Translations under genes and position numbers: made by a program
Shown: positions 63,144 through 64,000 of the stretch, piece by piece
Numbering within the stretch: the first letter of the stretch is position 1
Layout: each line of letters begins with the position of its first letter
The notes under the pieces: model-generated
Told to the model about the DNA's origin: nothing
Seen by the model: only the letters and a program-made list of their open reading frames with translations
The model's database searches: none
NCBI RefSeq assembly: GCF_937616625.2
Contig: NC_065570.1
Span: forward strand, 19,430,046 to 19,494,045
DNA from: Mercurialis annua
Lineage: Eukaryota > Streptophyta > Magnoliopsida > Malpighiales > Euphorbiaceae
DNA: 64,000 nucleotides
Reading direction: 5' to 3'

Positions 63144-64000
63144 GGATTCTCGGATGGAATGTTCAGGGTGTGGGGAATCCCCTGACTCTCCATAACTTTC
63201 AAGAGATTATGAAATCTCATTCCCCCGACTTAGTGTCCTTGTCGGAGACCAAGAATAAAGCACCGGTGGTTCAAAAGTTTCTTCATAGAGCGGGTTTTTG
63301 GAACTTTGAACTACAAGATCCTATGGGTATTTCTGGTGGTTTGGTTTTGGCTTGGCACTCTAGTTGTAATGTATCAGTTCTTAGCCATGATGGCTTTTAT
63401 TTTCATTGTATGGTTTCTACTGGTGATGATAATTGTAGTTGGCATTTTATTGGAATCTACTTAGATGTTTCGTATGTGACGCGTTCTTCCCAATTGTCTT
63501 TTCTACATGATTATTGTCTTAGATTGTCGGGTCCGTTCATTATTGGTGGGGATTTTAATTGTATTCGTGCTAGCTCGGAAAAGAAAGGGGGCAGTTCCTT
63601 TGATGGTAACAGGGCTGAGGGGTTTAATAATTTCATTCGCGATTCTAATCTTATGGAGATGAATTTTGCGGGTTACCCTTTTACCTAGAACAACAGGCGA
63701 GGGGGCATAGATAATATTCAGTTGAGACTAGACAGATTTTTGGTCTCGTTGGACTAGTTTACAAAGTATCCTCTGGGGAAGGTTTTTCATTTAGACGAAC
63801 TTGGCTCCGACCATAGACCTTTGCTTTTAGATTCAGCCCCATCGGTTAAGAAAGGTAGAAGTAGATTTATCTACGATCAGAGATGGAAAAACAACCAGGA
63901 AGCGCAACAAATCATATCAGATGCCTGGGCTGTGACTAACAATTCGGCTCAAAACAATTTGTGGCAAGTGGTTCAAAAATTAAAGGCTTGTCGGCAAGGG
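63140..64000 (+). pseudogene. LINE ORF2, endonuclease domain, two in-frame stops, partial
   Basis: Starts MRILGWNVQG at the ATGA overlap with ORF1. This is the apurinic-like endonuclease that nicks target DNA before reverse transcription. Catalytic landmarks are present: N7 (WNVQG), E36 (SETK), D138 and N140 (GGDFN), and S223-D224-H225 (SDHRP). The frame is broken by TAG at 63686-63688 (residue 183, in GYPFT-stop-NNRRGG, where relatives usually have W) and by TAG at 63755-63757 (residue 206, after SLD). Otherwise the frame is open to the window end with no frameshift. The reverse transcriptase lies beyond 64000. Both stops look like TGG-to-TAG changes, so this copy cannot make full-length ORF2 without readthrough. 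Confidence 0.9.

Larger units (their letters stand above)
60755..64000 (+). mobile_element. L1-type LINE retrotransposon, 5' part (runs off the window)
   Basis: Begins near GTGGAAATTTTTTTCTCTCT within the third LTR copy. It contains a ~490-bp leader, ORF1 (DUF4283 plus CCHC knuckle) and the endonuclease part of ORF2, overlapping by ATGA. This is the standard layout of plant L1 elements. The reverse transcriptase, 3' tail and target duplication would lie beyond 64000. Because it retains its leader, it is not heavily 5'-truncated, although ORF2 is already broken. Confidence 0.9.

Overview
The window looks like heterochromatic, probably pericentromeric or knob-like, DNA of a dicot-type plant nuclear genome. 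The supporting evidence is a large tandem satellite, LTR retrotransposons primed by plant initiator-Met tRNA (TGGTATCAGAGC sites), and an L1-type LINE whose ORF1 has the plant-specific DUF4283 plus CCHC layout. I see no host protein gene, rRNA, tRNA or CRISPR. The species cannot be named from the sequence alone.

Layout: (1) 1-8824, a satellite of ~60 bp monomers in + orientation, with a higher-order repeat (HOR) of 26 monomers (1.56 kb). (2) 8825-28304, a nested pair of LTR retrotransposons, both on the minus strand. The outer element has ~2.9 kb LTRs and a TTTAC target duplication in the satellite. Its left LTR is split by an inner element (9702-19251, ~2.6 kb LTRs, TAACC target duplication). 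Both have tRNA-iMet primer sites, polypurine tracts and a Ty3/gypsy-like KFEDEF remnant, but no readable gag-pol, so they look like large non-autonomous derivatives (LARD type) or fully decayed elements. (3) 28305-57685, the same satellite again. It runs + to ~32145, then passes through a duplicated inversion junction (32146-34480), then runs in minus orientation to 57685 with HORs of ~1.57 kb and ~2.74 kb. (4) 57686 to ~60750, a truncated third copy of the outer element's LTR, itself broken by a 1495-bp solo LTR (58481-59975, GTTCC duplication). (5) ~60755-64000, the 5' part of a LINE with an intact ORF1 and an ORF2 carrying two nonsense codons.

Order of events that can be read from the nesting: the satellite array amplified and inverted; the outer LTR element inserted (removing it rejoins arrays A and B in perfect register); the inner element then inserted into its left LTR. 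Separately, a third LTR of the outer family landed at the other array edge and later received a solo LTR and a LINE. The elements act only as parasites of one another's space, with no gene pathway. The most unusual structures are the decamer-phased satellite with its inverted HORs, and the clusters of CG-centred palindromes inside both LTR families.
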